Shown here: in pieces, positions 53,398 to 62,705 of the stretch | How the letters are laid out: the number at the start of each line of letters is the position of its first letter | Position numbering within the stretch: the stretch's first letter is position 1 | NCBI RefSeq assembly: GCF_014268755.2 | Contig: NZ_CP077093.1 | Span: forward strand, 1,724,001-1,788,000 | Length of the DNA: 64,000 bases | Origin: Pseudomonas vanderleydeniana | GTDB taxonomy: Bacteria; Pseudomonadota; Gammaproteobacteria; Pseudomonadales; Pseudomonadaceae | Direction of reading: 5' to 3' | Notes under the pieces: model-generated | What the model saw: the letters and a program-made list of their open reading frames with translations, nothing else | Databases searched by the model: none | What the model was told of the DNA's origin: nothing | Program-made: the position numbers and the translations under genes

Positions 53398-54108
53398 ATG
53401 CGCATATTCAAGAGCGCCGTGTGGCTGTTGCTCTGCATGCTGGCCCTGACGGCCAGGGCCGAGTTGCGGTTCCCCGAACTGACCGGGCGGGTGGTGGACA
53501 ACGCCGGCATGATCGAGGCGCCGGTGGCCGAGGCATTGACCCGGGAACTGCAGGCCCATGAAAAGGCCACCGGCGAGCAGATCGTGGTGGTGACCCTGCC
53601 GGACCTGCAAGGCGCGACCATCGAGGAGTACGGCTACCAGTTGGGCCGGCACTGGGGCATTGGCCAGAAGGATCGCAACAACGGTGCCCTGCTGATCGTC
53701 GCCCGCGACGAGCGCAAGGTCCGTATCGAGGTGGGTTATGGCCTCGAGGAGCGCCTGACCGATGCCCGTGCCGCGCTGATCATCAACCAGTTGATCGTGC
53801 CGCAGTTCAAGCGTGGCCATGTCTCCAGCGGTATCCGCTCCGGGGTCGAGGCGATGCTCGATACCCTCGGCGGCAAGGTGCAGGAGCCGGCTGAGCCGCA
53901 GGGTGATTTCGGTTCACGGCATCCCTTGCTGGTCGCTTTCCTGTGCGTGCTGTTCGTGCTGTTCTGCGGCGTCATGCAACTGATGGGCTACGGCCCCAGG
54001 GGCGGTGGCTCGGGAGGACTGGGCGGCGGTGGTGGCAGCCGTTCCGGTGGAGGCTTCAGCGGTGGCGGTGGCAGTTTTGGCGGCGGCGGATCGTCGGGCA
54101 GTTGGTAA
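53398..54108 (+). CDS. TPM-domain membrane protein with glycine-rich tail (YgcG-like)
   Basis: This is a 236-residue exported TPM-phosphatase-fold protein. The signal peptide is residues 1-21, followed by the TPM domain (about 30-150, with VVDNAGMIEAPVAEALTREL and NNGALLIVARDERKVRIEVG). A single membrane helix lies around residues 178-196, and the tail is almost entirely Gly and Ser (GGGGGSRSGGGFSGGGG). This Gly-rich tail is typical of the YgcG group. It starts 29 bases after lemA and 28 bases before the second TPM gene. Confidence 0.88.
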   Translation: MRIFKSAVWLLLCMLALTARAELRFPELTGRVVDNAGMIEAPVAEALTRELQAHEKATGEQIVVVTLPDLQGATIEEYGYQLGRHWGIGQKDRNNGALLIVARDERKVRIEVGYGLEERLTDARAALIINQLIVPQFKRGHVSSGIRSGVEAMLDTLGGKVQEPAEPQGDFGSRHPLLVAFLCVLFVLFCGVMQLMGYGPRGGGSGGLGGGGGSRSGGGFSGGGGSFGGGGSSGSW

Positions 54109-54136
54109 ACCATAATAACGAGAGAGCAGCACAACC

Positions 54137-54754
54137 ATGGCCTTACTCAGTGAATACGAACAGCGCCAGGTCGCCGAAGCGATCGCGCGGGTGGAGCGCC
54201 AGACCGATGCGGAACTGGTGACGGTACTGGCCCGTCGCGCCGACGACTACGCCTATATCCCCCTGCTCTGGGCCAGCCTGCTGGCCCTGCTGGTGCCGGG
54301 CGTGATCAACTTCTTCTTCGGTTGGCTGAACAGCCACACCCTGTTGGCCGTGCAGTGGAGCAGCTTCATCCTGTTGTGCCTGCTGTTTCGCATCCCGTCG
54401 GTCACCAGCCGGCTGATTCCACGTTCGGTGCGGCACTGGCGCGCCTCGGGGCTGGCGCGGCGGCAGTTTCTCGAACAGAACCTGCACCACACGGTTGGCG
54501 GTACCGGCGTGCTGATCTTCGTCAGCGAGGCCGAGCGCTATGTGGAGATCCTGGTGGACGAGGGGATCGCCCGGCGCCTGGACAACAGTGTCTGGGAGCC
54601 GATCGTCAAGGCGTTCACCGAGCGGGTCAAGCAGGGACAGACCCTGCAGGGCTTCGTCTCCTGCATCGAGGACTGCGGCAAGCTGCTGGTCACCCACGTG
54701 CCATTGACCCAGGCGCGCAACGAGTTGCCGAACCGCCTGGTGGTGCTGGGCTGA
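54137..54754 (+). CDS. TPM-domain membrane protein
   Basis: This is a 205-residue second TPM-domain protein. Two membrane helices lie near residues 38-58 and 70-90, and the C-terminal half carries the TPM domain (GVLIFVSEAERYVEILVDEG, then IVKAFTERVKQGQTLQGF). It has no signal peptide. It is the third gene of the lemA operon. The pair of TPM proteins with LemA may form a complex in the inner membrane. Biochemical function is unknown. Confidence 0.85.
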   Translation: MALLSEYEQRQVAEAIARVERQTDAELVTVLARRADDYAYIPLLWASLLALLVPGVINFFFGWLNSHTLLAVQWSSFILLCLLFRIPSVTSRLIPRSVRHWRASGLARRQFLEQNLHHTVGGTGVLIFVSEAERYVEILVDEGIARRLDNSVWEPIVKAFTERVKQGQTLQGFVSCIEDCGKLLVTHVPLTQARNELPNRLVVLG

Positions 54755-54809
54755 TACAATGCCCGGCAATTCCTGATCCGATTCCTGCACGCCCGAGGCG
54801 CTTTCCTAC

Positions 54810-56027
54810 ATGTCAGTCACTGCAAAACCCGCCCAGTCCGTGCCGGACCACCATGCCCAGTTCATCGAACTGCTCGAAACCAGCCTGGCGCAGAATGCCT
54901 TCATCAAGCTGGTGCTGGCCAAGCATGTCGGTGCCGAGGCGGACCTGCAGCGGCTGATCATCAAGCAACTGACGGTCAAGGACCAGCCCTGCCTGTCCTT
55001 CGTCTACCGCTACAAGACCCGCGACATCACCAAGAATTTTCCCTTGGCCGAGGGGGTGGCGAACATCGCGGCGCTGTTGCCGGCGTCGTTCAGGAACGCC
55101 CACTTGCTCTCGCTGACCGACGAGATCCAGCTCGAATACAGCAAGAAGGGCAAGAGCACGCTGTTCAGGGGCAAGGCGCAACAGGAGCGGGAAGTGCCCT
55201 CGGCCGAACACAACCGCGAGAAGAATCGCTACCTGGAACTGAACCGGCCGTTCCTCACCGACCTGGGCGTGACCAACCGCCAGCATGAGCTGATCCCGGC
55301 GATGTCGCGCAAGTGGAAGCAGATCAACAAGTTCATCGAGGTGTTCTCCCATGCCCTGGGCAGCTCACCGATCCAGCTCGACCGGCCGGTGCGGGTGGCG
55401 GACTTCGGTTCGGGCAAGGGCTACCTGACCTTCGCCATCCACGATTACCTGTGCAACACCCGGCAGGCCGAGGCGCAGGTGACAGGCGTCGAGTTGCGCG
55501 AGGACATGGTGAGCCTGTGCAATGCGGCCGCCGCGCGCCTGGAGCATCCGGGCCTGGTGTTCAAGTGCGGTGACGTACGCAGCGTGGCGCCGAGCGAGCT
55601 GGACGTGATGATCGCCCTGCACGCCTGCGATATCGCCACCGACTACGCGATTCACACGGGCATCCGCTCCGGGGCGGCGATCATCATGTGCTCGCCGTGC
55701 TGCCACAAGCAGATCCGCCAGCAGATCCAGAGCCCGGCGCTGCTCAAGCCGATGCTGCAATACGGCCTGCACCTGGGCCAGCAGGCGGAGATGGTCACCG
55801 ACAGCCTGCGGGCGCTGTTCCTCGAAGCCTGTGGCTACGAAACCAAGGTGTTCGAGTTCATCTCCCTGGAGCACACCAACAAGAACAAGATGATCCTCGC
55901 GGTCAAGCGCGCCGAGCCGCAGGACCCGGCCCGGCTGCTGGCGAAGATCGAGGAGCTCAAGACCTTCTATGCCATCCAGGAGCATTGCCTGGAAACCCTG
56001 CTGCGCGGCGATGGCTACTTGAGCTGA
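54810..56027 (+). CDS. SAM-dependent methyltransferase, MTase_32-like
   Basis: This is a 405-residue methyltransferase. The N-terminal accessory part (about residues 1-170) is followed by a Rossmann SAM-binding domain whose motif I is VRVADFGSGKGYLTFAI (about 195-211). Acidic residues follow in GVELREDMVSLC, and CSPCCHKQIRQQI is a candidate substrate- or metal-related site. Such proteins are often linked to RNA methylation. It overlaps the convergent transporter gene by 13 bases at its end. The substrate is not known. Confidence 0.82.
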   Translation: MSVTAKPAQSVPDHHAQFIELLETSLAQNAFIKLVLAKHVGAEADLQRLIIKQLTVKDQPCLSFVYRYKTRDITKNFPLAEGVANIAALLPASFRNAHLLSLTDEIQLEYSKKGKSTLFRGKAQQEREVPSAEHNREKNRYLELNRPFLTDLGVTNRQHELIPAMSRKWKQINKFIEVFSHALGSSPIQLDRPVRVADFGSGKGYLTFAIHDYLCNTRQAEAQVTGVELREDMVSLCNAAAARLEHPGLVFKCGDVRSVAPSELDVMIALHACDIATDYAIHTGIRSGAAIIMCSPCCHKQIRQQIQSPALLKPMLQYGLHLGQQAEMVTDSLRALFLEACGYETKVFEFISLEHTNKNKMILAVKRAEPQDPARLLAKIEELKTFYAIQEHCLETLLRGDGYLS

Positions 56028-56941
56028 ACCCCGGGCGGCAACTGGCCCGGTTGCGCCGGGCGCACTCCGGCCTTGCGCCCGAGCATCACCGTGACGATCA
56101 CCCCGGCGGCGAACAGCCAGGTCACCGGTTCGACATGTTCACCGAAGAACAGCGCCGAGAAGGCAATGGTGAAGAAGATCTGCAACAGTTGGATCTGGCT
56201 GACCCGGGCGATGCCGCCCAGGGCCAGCCCGGCGTACCAGGCGAAGAAGCCGAGGAACTGCGAGAACATCGCCACGTAGCCGAAGGCCCACCAGGTCCGG
56301 GTGGAAACTGCGCCCTGGTGTTGCCAGGCCAGGTACAGCACCGGGCCGAGCAGCACCGGGCCGAGCAGCACCGGCACCGACAGCACCAGCGCCCAGCAGA
56401 TCACCTGCCAGCCACCCATTTCCCGGGCCAGGCGGCCGCCCTCGGCATAACCGAGGCCGCCGACGGCAATAGCACCGAGCATCAGCAGGTCTCCGGCCTG
56501 GATGCTACCGGCGCCGCTGAGCAGGGCATAACCGAGTACCAGCGCACTGCCCAGGGCCGCGCAGGCCCAGAAGGCTTTCGAGGGCCGCTCGTGGGACAGC
56601 CACGCCGCGTACAACGCCACGCACAACGGCTGCAGGCCGTTGACCAGGGCTCCGTGGGAGGCCGGCAGGCTCTGCATGGCCCAGGCCGAGAGCACCGGAA
56701 AGCCGAGGATCACCCCGGCGATCACCAGCCACAGGCCCTTGAACTGGCTCCAGGTCGGCCATTTCTCGCGTCGCCACAACAACAGCGCCGCCGCCGGGAC
56801 CGCCGCCACCAGTGCTCGGCCGAGGCCGTTGAGCAGCGGGTTGATCTCCTGCACCACGATACGGGTGAAGGGCAGGGTCAGGCTGAAGATCACGACGCCC
56901 AGCAGGCCGAGCAGCATGCCGGTGTTTTCACGGGAAGACAT
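56015..56941 (-). CDS. EamA/DMT-family transporter
   Basis: This is a 308-residue ten-helix transporter of the drug/metabolite superfamily with two EamA repeats. It opens TGMLLGLLGVVIFSLTLPFT. A helix-rich middle contains GHVMALYAAWLSHERPS-like LCVALYAAWLSHERPSKA, and the second repeat contains GYVAMFSQFLGFFAWYAGLA. It is convergent with the methyltransferase gene and overlaps its end. It is a paralogue of the transporter near 8.4 kb. Substrate unknown. Confidence 0.87.
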   Translation of the reverse strand: MSSRENTGMLLGLLGVVIFSLTLPFTRIVVQEINPLLNGLGRALVAAVPAAALLLWRREKWPTWSQFKGLWLVIAGVILGFPVLSAWAMQSLPASHGALVNGLQPLCVALYAAWLSHERPSKAFWACAALGSALVLGYALLSGAGSIQAGDLLMLGAIAVGGLGYAEGGRLAREMGGWQVICWALVLSVPVLLGPVLLGPVLYLAWQHQGAVSTRTWWAFGYVAMFSQFLGFFAWYAGLALGGIARVSQIQLLQIFFTIAFSALFFGEHVEPVTWLFAAGVIVTVMLGRKAGVRPAQPGQLPPGVQLK

Positions 56942-57131
56942 AGGGAAGAACCGAAGTAGGTGGGAGAACGAGTGTTCATCTAGCCATAAAGCCCGCCAGG
57001 GCGGCTGCTACAGATAGGCGCAGAGTTGTCCGTACAGTTGTCGTAGTAGCCGGCGATTACCTGTCCCCCCGTACAACGACTACCTTGACTACTCTTGTCT
57101 GCCCAAGCCTTCACCCAGAGGAGTTCACCCC

Positions 57132-57713
57132 ATGGCCGCGAAAAAGATCCTGATGCTGGTTGGCGATTACGTCGAGGACTACGAAGTGATGGTGCCGTTC
57201 CAGGCCCTGCAGATGGTCGGTCACCAGGTGCATGCCGTGTGCCCGGACAAGACCGCCGGCCAGACCGTGCGTACCGCGATCCATGATTTCGAGGGCGACC
57301 AGACCTACAGCGAGAAGCCCGGCCACCTGTTCGCATTGAATTTCGACTTTGCCCAGGTCGATGCCGCCAATTATGACGGTCTGTTGATTCCGGGTGGCCG
57401 TGCGCCGGAGTATCTGCGTCTGAACGACAAGGTGCTGCAACTGGTGCGGGCCTTCGACCAGGCCGGCAAGCCGATCGCCGCGGTGTGTCATGGCGCGCAA
57501 TTGCTGGCGGCGGCGGGTATCCTTGAAGGTCGCGAGTGCAGTGCCTACCCGGCCTGTGCCCCGGAGGTACGCCTGGCCGGTGGTCGCTATATCGATATCG
57601 CGGTCGACAAGGCCCACGTCCAGGGCAATCTCGCCACCGCTCCGGCCTGGCCGGCGCATCCGAGCTGGCTGGCGGCCTTCCTGGGCCTGCTGGGCACCCA
57701 AATCACCCTGTAA
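57132..57713 (+). CDS. DJ-1/PfpI-family protein
   Basis: This is a 193-residue DJ-1/PfpI-fold protein. The nucleophile elbow cysteine is Cys119 in [15 protein letters not shown] with adjacent His120, and the conserved glutamate is Glu15 in GDYVEDYE. The [13 protein letters not shown] strand-loop is typical. Family members are proteases, glyoxalases or stress chaperones. The gene ends 14 bases before the ribbon-helix-helix gene and is probably cotranscribed with it. GAGG precedes the ATG. Confidence 0.88.
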   Translation: MAAKKILMLVGDYVEDYEVMVPFQALQMVGHQVHAVCPDKTAGQTVRTAIHDFEGDQTYSEKPGHLFALNFDFAQVDAANYDGLLIPGGRAPEYLRLNDKVLQLVRAFDQAGKPIAAVCHGAQLLAAAGILEGRECSAYPACAPEVRLAGGRYIDIAVDKAHVQGNLATAPAWPAHPSWLAAFLGLLGTQITL

Positions 57714-57727
57714 GCGAGGCAGCGCCG

Positions 57728-58033
57728 ATGTGCGAGCTCTACGTCAAAGCCGATCCGATTCTCTACGAGTCGCGTTCGCGATCACTGCGCATCGGTGGCG
57801 TGGTGACCACCCTGCGCCTGGAGAACCAGTTCTGGGACATCCTCAGCGAGATGGCCGAGGGCGAGGGCGTGACCACCAACCAGATGATCACCCGGCTGTA
57901 CGAGGAGGTGATGGACTACCGCGGCGAGGTGGTGAACTTCGCCTCGTTCCTGCGGGTCGGGTGTACCCGTTACCTGAGCCAGAAACGGGCTCAGGTCAGG
58001 GAGTTGAGCGTGGTGCGGGCGAACGCCGGCTGA
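57728..58033 (+). CDS. Ribbon-helix-helix domain protein
   Basis: This is a 101-residue protein of the RHH_4 family. The ribbon strand (GVVTTLRLENQFWDIL, about residues 24-39) precedes two helices (SEMAEGEGVTTNQMITRLYE), followed by a C-terminal helix with SFLRVGCTRYLSQKR. It is probably a DNA-binding regulator. GAGG lies eight bases before the ATG. It follows the DJ-1-like gene closely. Targets unknown. Confidence 0.82.
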   Translation: MCELYVKADPILYESRSRSLRIGGVVTTLRLENQFWDILSEMAEGEGVTTNQMITRLYEEVMDYRGEVVNFASFLRVGCTRYLSQKRAQVRELSVVRANAG

Positions 58034-58105
58034 TCGGGGGTGCCCCTGTCTCCGTGGAAGCCAACTGTCTTCAGCTCCCTACTCATGGACGGCTGTGGAG
58101 GCCTA

Positions 58106-58244
58106 TTCGCGGATAAATCCTGCTCCCACGCAGTAAAGTGGTGCCCGCAAGTCGTGTGAACACTGACACCCGTGGGAGCCGGATTTATCCGCGAAGCTTT
58201 TAGCGGTTTCAGTGAATTCTTCGCGGATAAATCCTGCTCCCACA
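58106..58244. repeat. REP cluster with three arms
   Basis: TTCGCGGATAAATCC-type arms at 58106-58130, an inverse arm at 58171-58195 and a third direct arm at 58220-58244. The first two pair as a hairpin. It fills the gap between the RHH gene and the TonB receptor. Confidence 0.8.
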
Positions 58245-58293
58245 GTGAGTCCTGCCAGCCGTTCGTCTTCCCAGCCAGTGTTTTGCCAGGTAC

Positions 58294-60858
58294 TCAGAAG
58301 TAGCGTGTCAGGCTGACCTTGAGGTTGCGGCCCACGCTGTAGGCGCGGTCGCCGCTCAGTTCCGGGCGGTAGTTGCGGTTCATCAGGTTGTCCACCGTCA
58401 GGTTCACTTCCGTGCCCTTCAGGTAGCGCTGCTGCGGTTTCCACTGGGCGAACAGGCTCTGCACCACATAACTGTCGTTCTCGTACTGGTCGTAGAAGGC
58501 ATCGCCGACGCTGGTACCCGGGCCGCTGCTGTACTTGTCGCTGGGTAGCCGGTCGGTCTTGCGTACGTAGACACCCTGCCAGCCGACGCGGGCATCCAGG
58601 GCCGGGATCTTGGTGCCGAGCAGCACCACCCACTTGGCCGGCGGGATGTCCCGAGCCCAGACCGATGGTCCCCAGGGGTTGGTGTACGGGTTGTCGCGCT
58701 TGCCACTCAGGTAGGCATAGGAGAGCTGGCCGAACAAGTAGCTGGAGTCGTAGAAACTCTCGACCTCGAAGCCCTTGATGGTCGTGCCACCGACGTTGCG
58801 GTAGTTGGACATCGGGCCGGGCGGACAGGCGGTGCTGATGGTGCCGCCATTGATCGCCTGGTTTTCGCAGCCCACGCCGGTCGCCTTGAAGATTTCATCC
58901 TCGATCCGGTTGTGCAGGAAGGTGGTGCGGATCATCAGGTCATCGTTATCGGTGAGCAGCTTGGAGAAGTTGCTGATGCTGCCGAACCGCAACGCGGTGA
59001 TGCGTTCCGGGTCGAGGTCGACGCTGGTGGCGGTGCGGCTGCCCAGCCCCTGGACTTCGTATTGCTCGTCGATAACCGGGGCGCGCCAGGTCTTGCTGTA
59101 GTTGGCGTACAGGCCCTGGGTCGGCGTCACCCGCCAGAAGGCCGCCAGGCGTGGCGACCAGCCGGTGTAGGTGCGGTCGCTGTAGTCGTGGCCGATGGCC
59201 GGGTCGGGATTGGAGTAGTAGGGCGCGTCGTTGGCCTCGCCACGGTTGCGCACGTGGTCATAGCGCAGCGACGGGGTCAGGGTGAAGTCGCCCAGGGTCA
59301 CGGCGTCCTCGATGAAGAACGCGTTGGCGTCGACCTTGCCGTGCGGCATGAAGGCCGGCTGGAAGTGCCCATAGTTGTAGCGTGCGGTGTTGTAGGTGCT
59401 GCCGGGCATCCACATCTCGGTCTCGCGGGCGTGCTTGCGGATCTGCGTGCCGACCGTCAGGGCATGCTGCAGGGAGCCGGTATCGAACAGGCTGGTGTTC
59501 TTGATCTCCAGCTCGCGGTCCTTGTAGTCGGTGTCCATCTTGCGCCCACCGGTGGCCAGGCTGAAGAAGGCGGTGGCGTTGCGTTCGTCGGTCTGGTCGG
59601 TGTTGGATTCGGAGTACTTGATCTTCAGGTCCACCAGCGGGTTGTCCAGTGGCTTGTATTCGTACTTGCCCGACCAGGTGGTGTCGATGGTTTCACGATT
59701 GGCCAGCAGGCGCTTCAACGCACCTTCGTAACCATACAGGCGAATGTTTGAGGCGGTGGGTGGCGTCGGGTAGCTCTGGGCGGAGAACGGTGTCCAGCGC
59801 TCGCTGTTGGAGCGCGAGTAGGACAGCTTGAGACTCTGCTCGTCGGTGAGATTCAGGTTCAGCTTGAGCAGCATTGCATCCAGGTCCTGGGCGGTGTTGG
59901 GGATGCGCTTGGGATTGACCGGATACTGGTTGTTGGGGTTGGGCGGGGCTTCGGCCAGCTTCATGTCGCCACCGTCACGCTGGGTCAGGAACACCAGGCC
60001 ATCGATCTTGCCGTCATCGGTACGGCCATAGGTCGCGCCGCTGTAGGTCTGTTCATGGTTGTTGCTGGCGTAGCTGTACTTGACCATGGCGCCGCTGTTG
60101 CGGCCGTCTTCCAGCAGGTCGGGAGCATCCTTGGTTTCCATGTGTACGGTGCCGCCAAAACCGCCGTTGCCGGTTTCGGGCGAGTGCGGGCCCTTTTCCA
60201 CCTCGATGCTCTTGATCAGCTCCGGCTCGATGAAGATGGTGCCCTGCTGGTAGCGCTCGAAGCTGCTCTTGGTAGCACCGTCGACGGTCAGCGGCACGTC
60301 CTCGGCATCGCCCAGGCCCCAGATGTTGATGGTCTGGCCACCCGGTTTCATCGAGCCGCCCATGCTGATACCGGGCAGCGTCGAGAGCAGAGAGGGAATG
60401 TTGCTCGGTTGGGCGCGCTCGATATCGTTCCTGGTCAGGGTCGAACGGCCGACGCTGCTGGAGTCGACTTCCTGGCCGTCGCCGAGAATGCTCATCGCGC
60501 CCAGTTGGATGGCGCTCTTTTCGGGGGCCGGGTCGGCATCGGTCTTGCGGATCACGAAGGTGCTGCCGACCTTGATCAGCTTGAAGTCGCCGCCCTTGAG
60601 CAGCAGGGCGATGGCTTCCTGTGCGGTGAACTGGCCTTCCAGCGCACGTGCCGGGATACCGTGCAACTGGTCCTCGTCGAACAGCAACTGGATCTGGGTT
60701 TTCTGCGCCACCTGGCTGAGAGAGGTCGCCAGCGACTGCGCTGGCAGGCTCATGGCAACCTTGTCGGCTGCCTGGACCTGAAGGCTGGCCACCAGGCAGG
60801 CGGCGACCAGGGTTGGGCGGGAACAGCGATGGAACAGCTCGTGAGCAGCGCGAAACAT
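58294..60858 (-). CDS. TonB-dependent receptor with STN signalling domain
   Basis: This is an 854-residue outer-membrane receptor. The signal peptide is about residues 1-31 (ending SLQVQA), then a secretin/TonB N-terminal (STN) signalling domain (about 32-115, QSLATSLSQVAQKTQIQLLF). The plug carries the TonB-box-to-plug transition DSSSVGRSTLTRNDIE, and the beta-barrel ends in a terminal aromatic (SLTRYF). The start at 60858 follows GGGGGATTCC. The STN domain and the following FecR/FecI genes show that it both imports a substrate and signals. Strand motifs such as YSKTWRAPVIDEQYE resemble heme receptors, but the ligand is inferred. Confidence 0.88.
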   Translation of the reverse strand: MFRAAHELFHRCSRPTLVAACLVASLQVQAADKVAMSLPAQSLATSLSQVAQKTQIQLLFDEDQLHGIPARALEGQFTAQEAIALLLKGGDFKLIKVGSTFVIRKTDADPAPEKSAIQLGAMSILGDGQEVDSSSVGRSTLTRNDIERAQPSNIPSLLSTLPGISMGGSMKPGGQTINIWGLGDAEDVPLTVDGATKSSFERYQQGTIFIEPELIKSIEVEKGPHSPETGNGGFGGTVHMETKDAPDLLEDGRNSGAMVKYSYASNNHEQTYSGATYGRTDDGKIDGLVFLTQRDGGDMKLAEAPPNPNNQYPVNPKRIPNTAQDLDAMLLKLNLNLTDEQSLKLSYSRSNSERWTPFSAQSYPTPPTASNIRLYGYEGALKRLLANRETIDTTWSGKYEYKPLDNPLVDLKIKYSESNTDQTDERNATAFFSLATGGRKMDTDYKDRELEIKNTSLFDTGSLQHALTVGTQIRKHARETEMWMPGSTYNTARYNYGHFQPAFMPHGKVDANAFFIEDAVTLGDFTLTPSLRYDHVRNRGEANDAPYYSNPDPAIGHDYSDRTYTGWSPRLAAFWRVTPTQGLYANYSKTWRAPVIDEQYEVQGLGSRTATSVDLDPERITALRFGSISNFSKLLTDNDDLMIRTTFLHNRIEDEIFKATGVGCENQAINGGTISTACPPGPMSNYRNVGGTTIKGFEVESFYDSSYLFGQLSYAYLSGKRDNPYTNPWGPSVWARDIPPAKWVVLLGTKIPALDARVGWQGVYVRKTDRLPSDKYSSGPGTSVGDAFYDQYENDSYVVQSLFAQWKPQQRYLKGTEVNLTVDNLMNRNYRPELSGDRAYSVGRNLKVSLTRYF

Positions 60859-60950
60859 GGAATCCCCCGACGTGGCCAAAGGCCAAAAAGGCGTTCGTTC
60901 AGAACGCAATCGGGGAGGAAGACGCGGCAGTGAAAAAATACCTCACCTGC

Positions 60951-60975
60951 GAATGAAAAATATTCTCATGAATAT
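60951..60975. promoter_or_regulatory. Candidate promoter/Fur-like site before the receptor
   Basis: An AT-rich stretch holds a palindrome ATATTC-TCAT-GAATAT at 60960-60975, between fecR and the receptor gene. The composition resembles iron-regulated sites. Low certainty. Confidence 0.4.
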
Positions 60976-61935
60976 CTATTTGCGGCTCTCGATCCGCACC
61001 TGGCCGTCGTCCAGTGCCACGGTCCGGACCGGGATCAACGCCGGCAGGGCGTTGAGCAGGGCATCCGGGTCCTGCGCGTCGAGGCTGCCGGAGACCTTGA
61101 AGTGAGCCAGCGGCCCCTCCGCCAGTTGCACCGGCTTGCTGCGGTAGAGGTTCAACTCATCGACCAGGCTGAGCAGTTCGCGGTTACGAAAGGTCAGGTG
61201 GCCGCTACGCCAGTCGGCGACTTCCTCGGCACTCACTGCCTGTTGCTGCACGGTGCCCTTGGCGTAATCGTAGGTCCCGCGCTGGCGGGCTTCGAGCAGG
61301 GTCGCGTTGCCCGGATCGCCTTCCGGCTCGAAGGCGACCTGGCCGTGGGCGACGCTGACCACCAGCTGTTTCTGCCCGCGCCGTACATCGAACGCGGTGC
61401 CGACCACGCGCACCCGTGCGTTGCCGGCGTGCACCCAGAGGGGGCGTTCCTTGTCGGCGGCGACTTCCAGGTAGAGCTGGCCCTGATCCAGGTAGATGTC
61501 CCGTTGCAGGCTGCGGAAATTGATGCGCAGCCGCGTATTGGCGTTCACGTAGAGGGTGCTGCCGTCCGGCAGTTTCAGCGTGCGGGTGCCTTCGGCATGG
61601 GCGGCGACCTGATGCCGGTAGGGGCTGTTGGGGGCACCGACGTTGGTGGTCAGCACCGCACAGACCAGCGCGGCGGCCACAGCGAGGGCCGGGCGCCACG
61701 GGTTTCGCCGGCGTGATGCCAGGGGCACCGGTTTGTTCAGTTGCCGGAGTTCGGCGAGGTCGGCCCACAGGGCCTCGAATTCGGCGTAGGCCTTGGCATG
61801 TGCCGGAGTGGCCCGCCACGCTTCGAAATCCTTGTCGGTCCCCGGGGCCTGCTCGTCGCGATTGCGGGCGAACCAGCTGGCGGCCTGGGCGTCGATGCTG
61901 TTTTCATCGAACTCGATGTCGGTGGCGCGGGTCAT
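60976..61935 (-). CDS. FecR-type anti-sigma/sigma regulator
   Basis: This is a 319-residue inner-membrane signal transducer. The N-terminal cytoplasmic domain (about residues 1-75) binds the partner sigma factor. A single helix (about 84-102, PALAVAAALVCAVLTTNV) leads to the periplasmic FecR domain (SPYRHQVAAHAEGTRTLKLP, then DIYLDQGQLYLEV), whose end contacts the receptor STN domain. It overlaps the sigma-factor gene by four bases (ATGA). Together they form a cell-surface signalling set with the TonB receptor. Confidence 0.9.
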   Translation of the reverse strand: MTRATDIEFDENSIDAQAASWFARNRDEQAPGTDKDFEAWRATPAHAKAYAEFEALWADLAELRQLNKPVPLASRRRNPWRPALAVAAALVCAVLTTNVGAPNSPYRHQVAAHAEGTRTLKLPDGSTLYVNANTRLRINFRSLQRDIYLDQGQLYLEVAADKERPLWVHAGNARVRVVGTAFDVRRGQKQLVVSVAHGQVAFEPEGDPGNATLLEARQRGTYDYAKGTVQQQAVSAEEVADWRSGHLTFRNRELLSLVDELNLYRSKPVQLAEGPLAHFKVSGSLDAQDPDALLNALPALIPVRTVALDDGQVRIESRK

Positions 61936-62471
61936 TCCGGCTGCTCCTTGCCAGGGTCCTGTTCCAGACGCTGCTTGCAGTGCAACAAGGCAAAGGCGAT
62001 ATGTTTTTCCACCATGCTGACGGAAATCCCCATGCGTTCAGCGATCCGGGCCTGACTCAAGCCCTCGAAACGGGCAAGCATAAGGGCTTCTCGACGCCGA
62101 GGCGAGAGTTCGGCGAGCACCTCTTTCAATTGTTCGAGCCGTTGCAGGCGCTGCGCGGCCGCCAGTGGGTCGTTGCGCTCGTCGGCCACGGGTTCCTGTT
62201 CCGGATCGACCTGTTCGCTGTGCACCGCCTGACGGACCTTCTGCTTGCGCCAGTGATCACGCAGCAGATTGCGTGCCATCTGGAACAGGAAGGCCCGCGG
62301 TTGCTCGACCTTGGCCTGCTGGTCGTAGTCCAGCCATTGAGTGAAGACGTCCTGGGTCATGTCCGCCGCGTCGCTGGCGTTGTTCGTGCGTTTGCGCAGG
62401 AAGTGCAGGATGTCCGCATAGAACCCGCGAAAGGCTTCAGCCGACAGCGGGTCGGGCTTTGGACGAGACAT
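61932..62471 (-). CDS. ECF sigma factor, FecI type
   Basis: This is a 179-residue extracytoplasmic-function sigma factor. Sigma region 2 (NASDAADMTQDVFTQWL through QPRAFLFQMARNLLRDHWRK) is followed by region 4 (LSPRRREALMLARFEGLSQA, then ERMGISVSMVEKHIA). It should direct transcription of the TonB-receptor operon when FecR releases it. It starts the fecI-fecR-receptor unit and a Fur-like site lies just upstream. The ligand class is inferred from the receptor only. Confidence 0.92.
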   Translation of the reverse strand: MSRPKPDPLSAEAFRGFYADILHFLRKRTNNASDAADMTQDVFTQWLDYDQQAKVEQPRAFLFQMARNLLRDHWRKQKVRQAVHSEQVDPEQEPVADERNDPLAAAQRLQRLEQLKEVLAELSPRRREALMLARFEGLSQARIAERMGISVSMVEKHIAFALLHCKQRLEQDPGKEQPE

Positions 62472-62510
62472 GGGGAACCTTCACGACTTCAGGTGGCAGG
62501 GCTGGAGGTC

Positions 62511-62535
62511 GCGAATGATATCGAGAATTATTGCT
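62511..62535 (-). promoter_or_regulatory. Candidate Fur box upstream of the sigma-factor gene
   Basis: On the minus strand AATAATTCTCGATATCATT matches the Fur 6-1-6 pattern around the hallmark AATAATTCTC. It lies 40-60 bases upstream of the FecI-type gene, where iron control is expected. Confidence 0.55.
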
Positions 62536-62579
62536 ATTTGTCTCGTCTGAAATGAAACTGTTCGTCAGTCTTGAGGCCA

Positions 62580-62669
62580 TTCGCGGGCAAGCCCGGCTCC
62601 TACAGGGGGGTGGCGTACGCACATCCTGAGTACGGCATAAATCCTGTAGGAGCCGGGCTTGCCCGCGAA
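62580..62669. repeat. REP hairpin with 27-base perfect arms
   Basis: TTCGCGGGCAAGCCCGGCTC... at 62580-62606 pairs with its inverse at 62643-62669. It lies between the sigma-factor promoter region and the rhodanese-gene end, in a likely termination position. Confidence 0.85.
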
Positions 62670-62705
62670 CAGCGCCATCCGTCTGGTCCGCCAGGGTTGC
62701 CAGGA

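Noticed and set aside
58103..58633. Minus-strand ORF in the gap after the TonB-receptor stop
   Set aside because: It runs through REP hairpins and then out of frame into the receptor gene; no start or family match.
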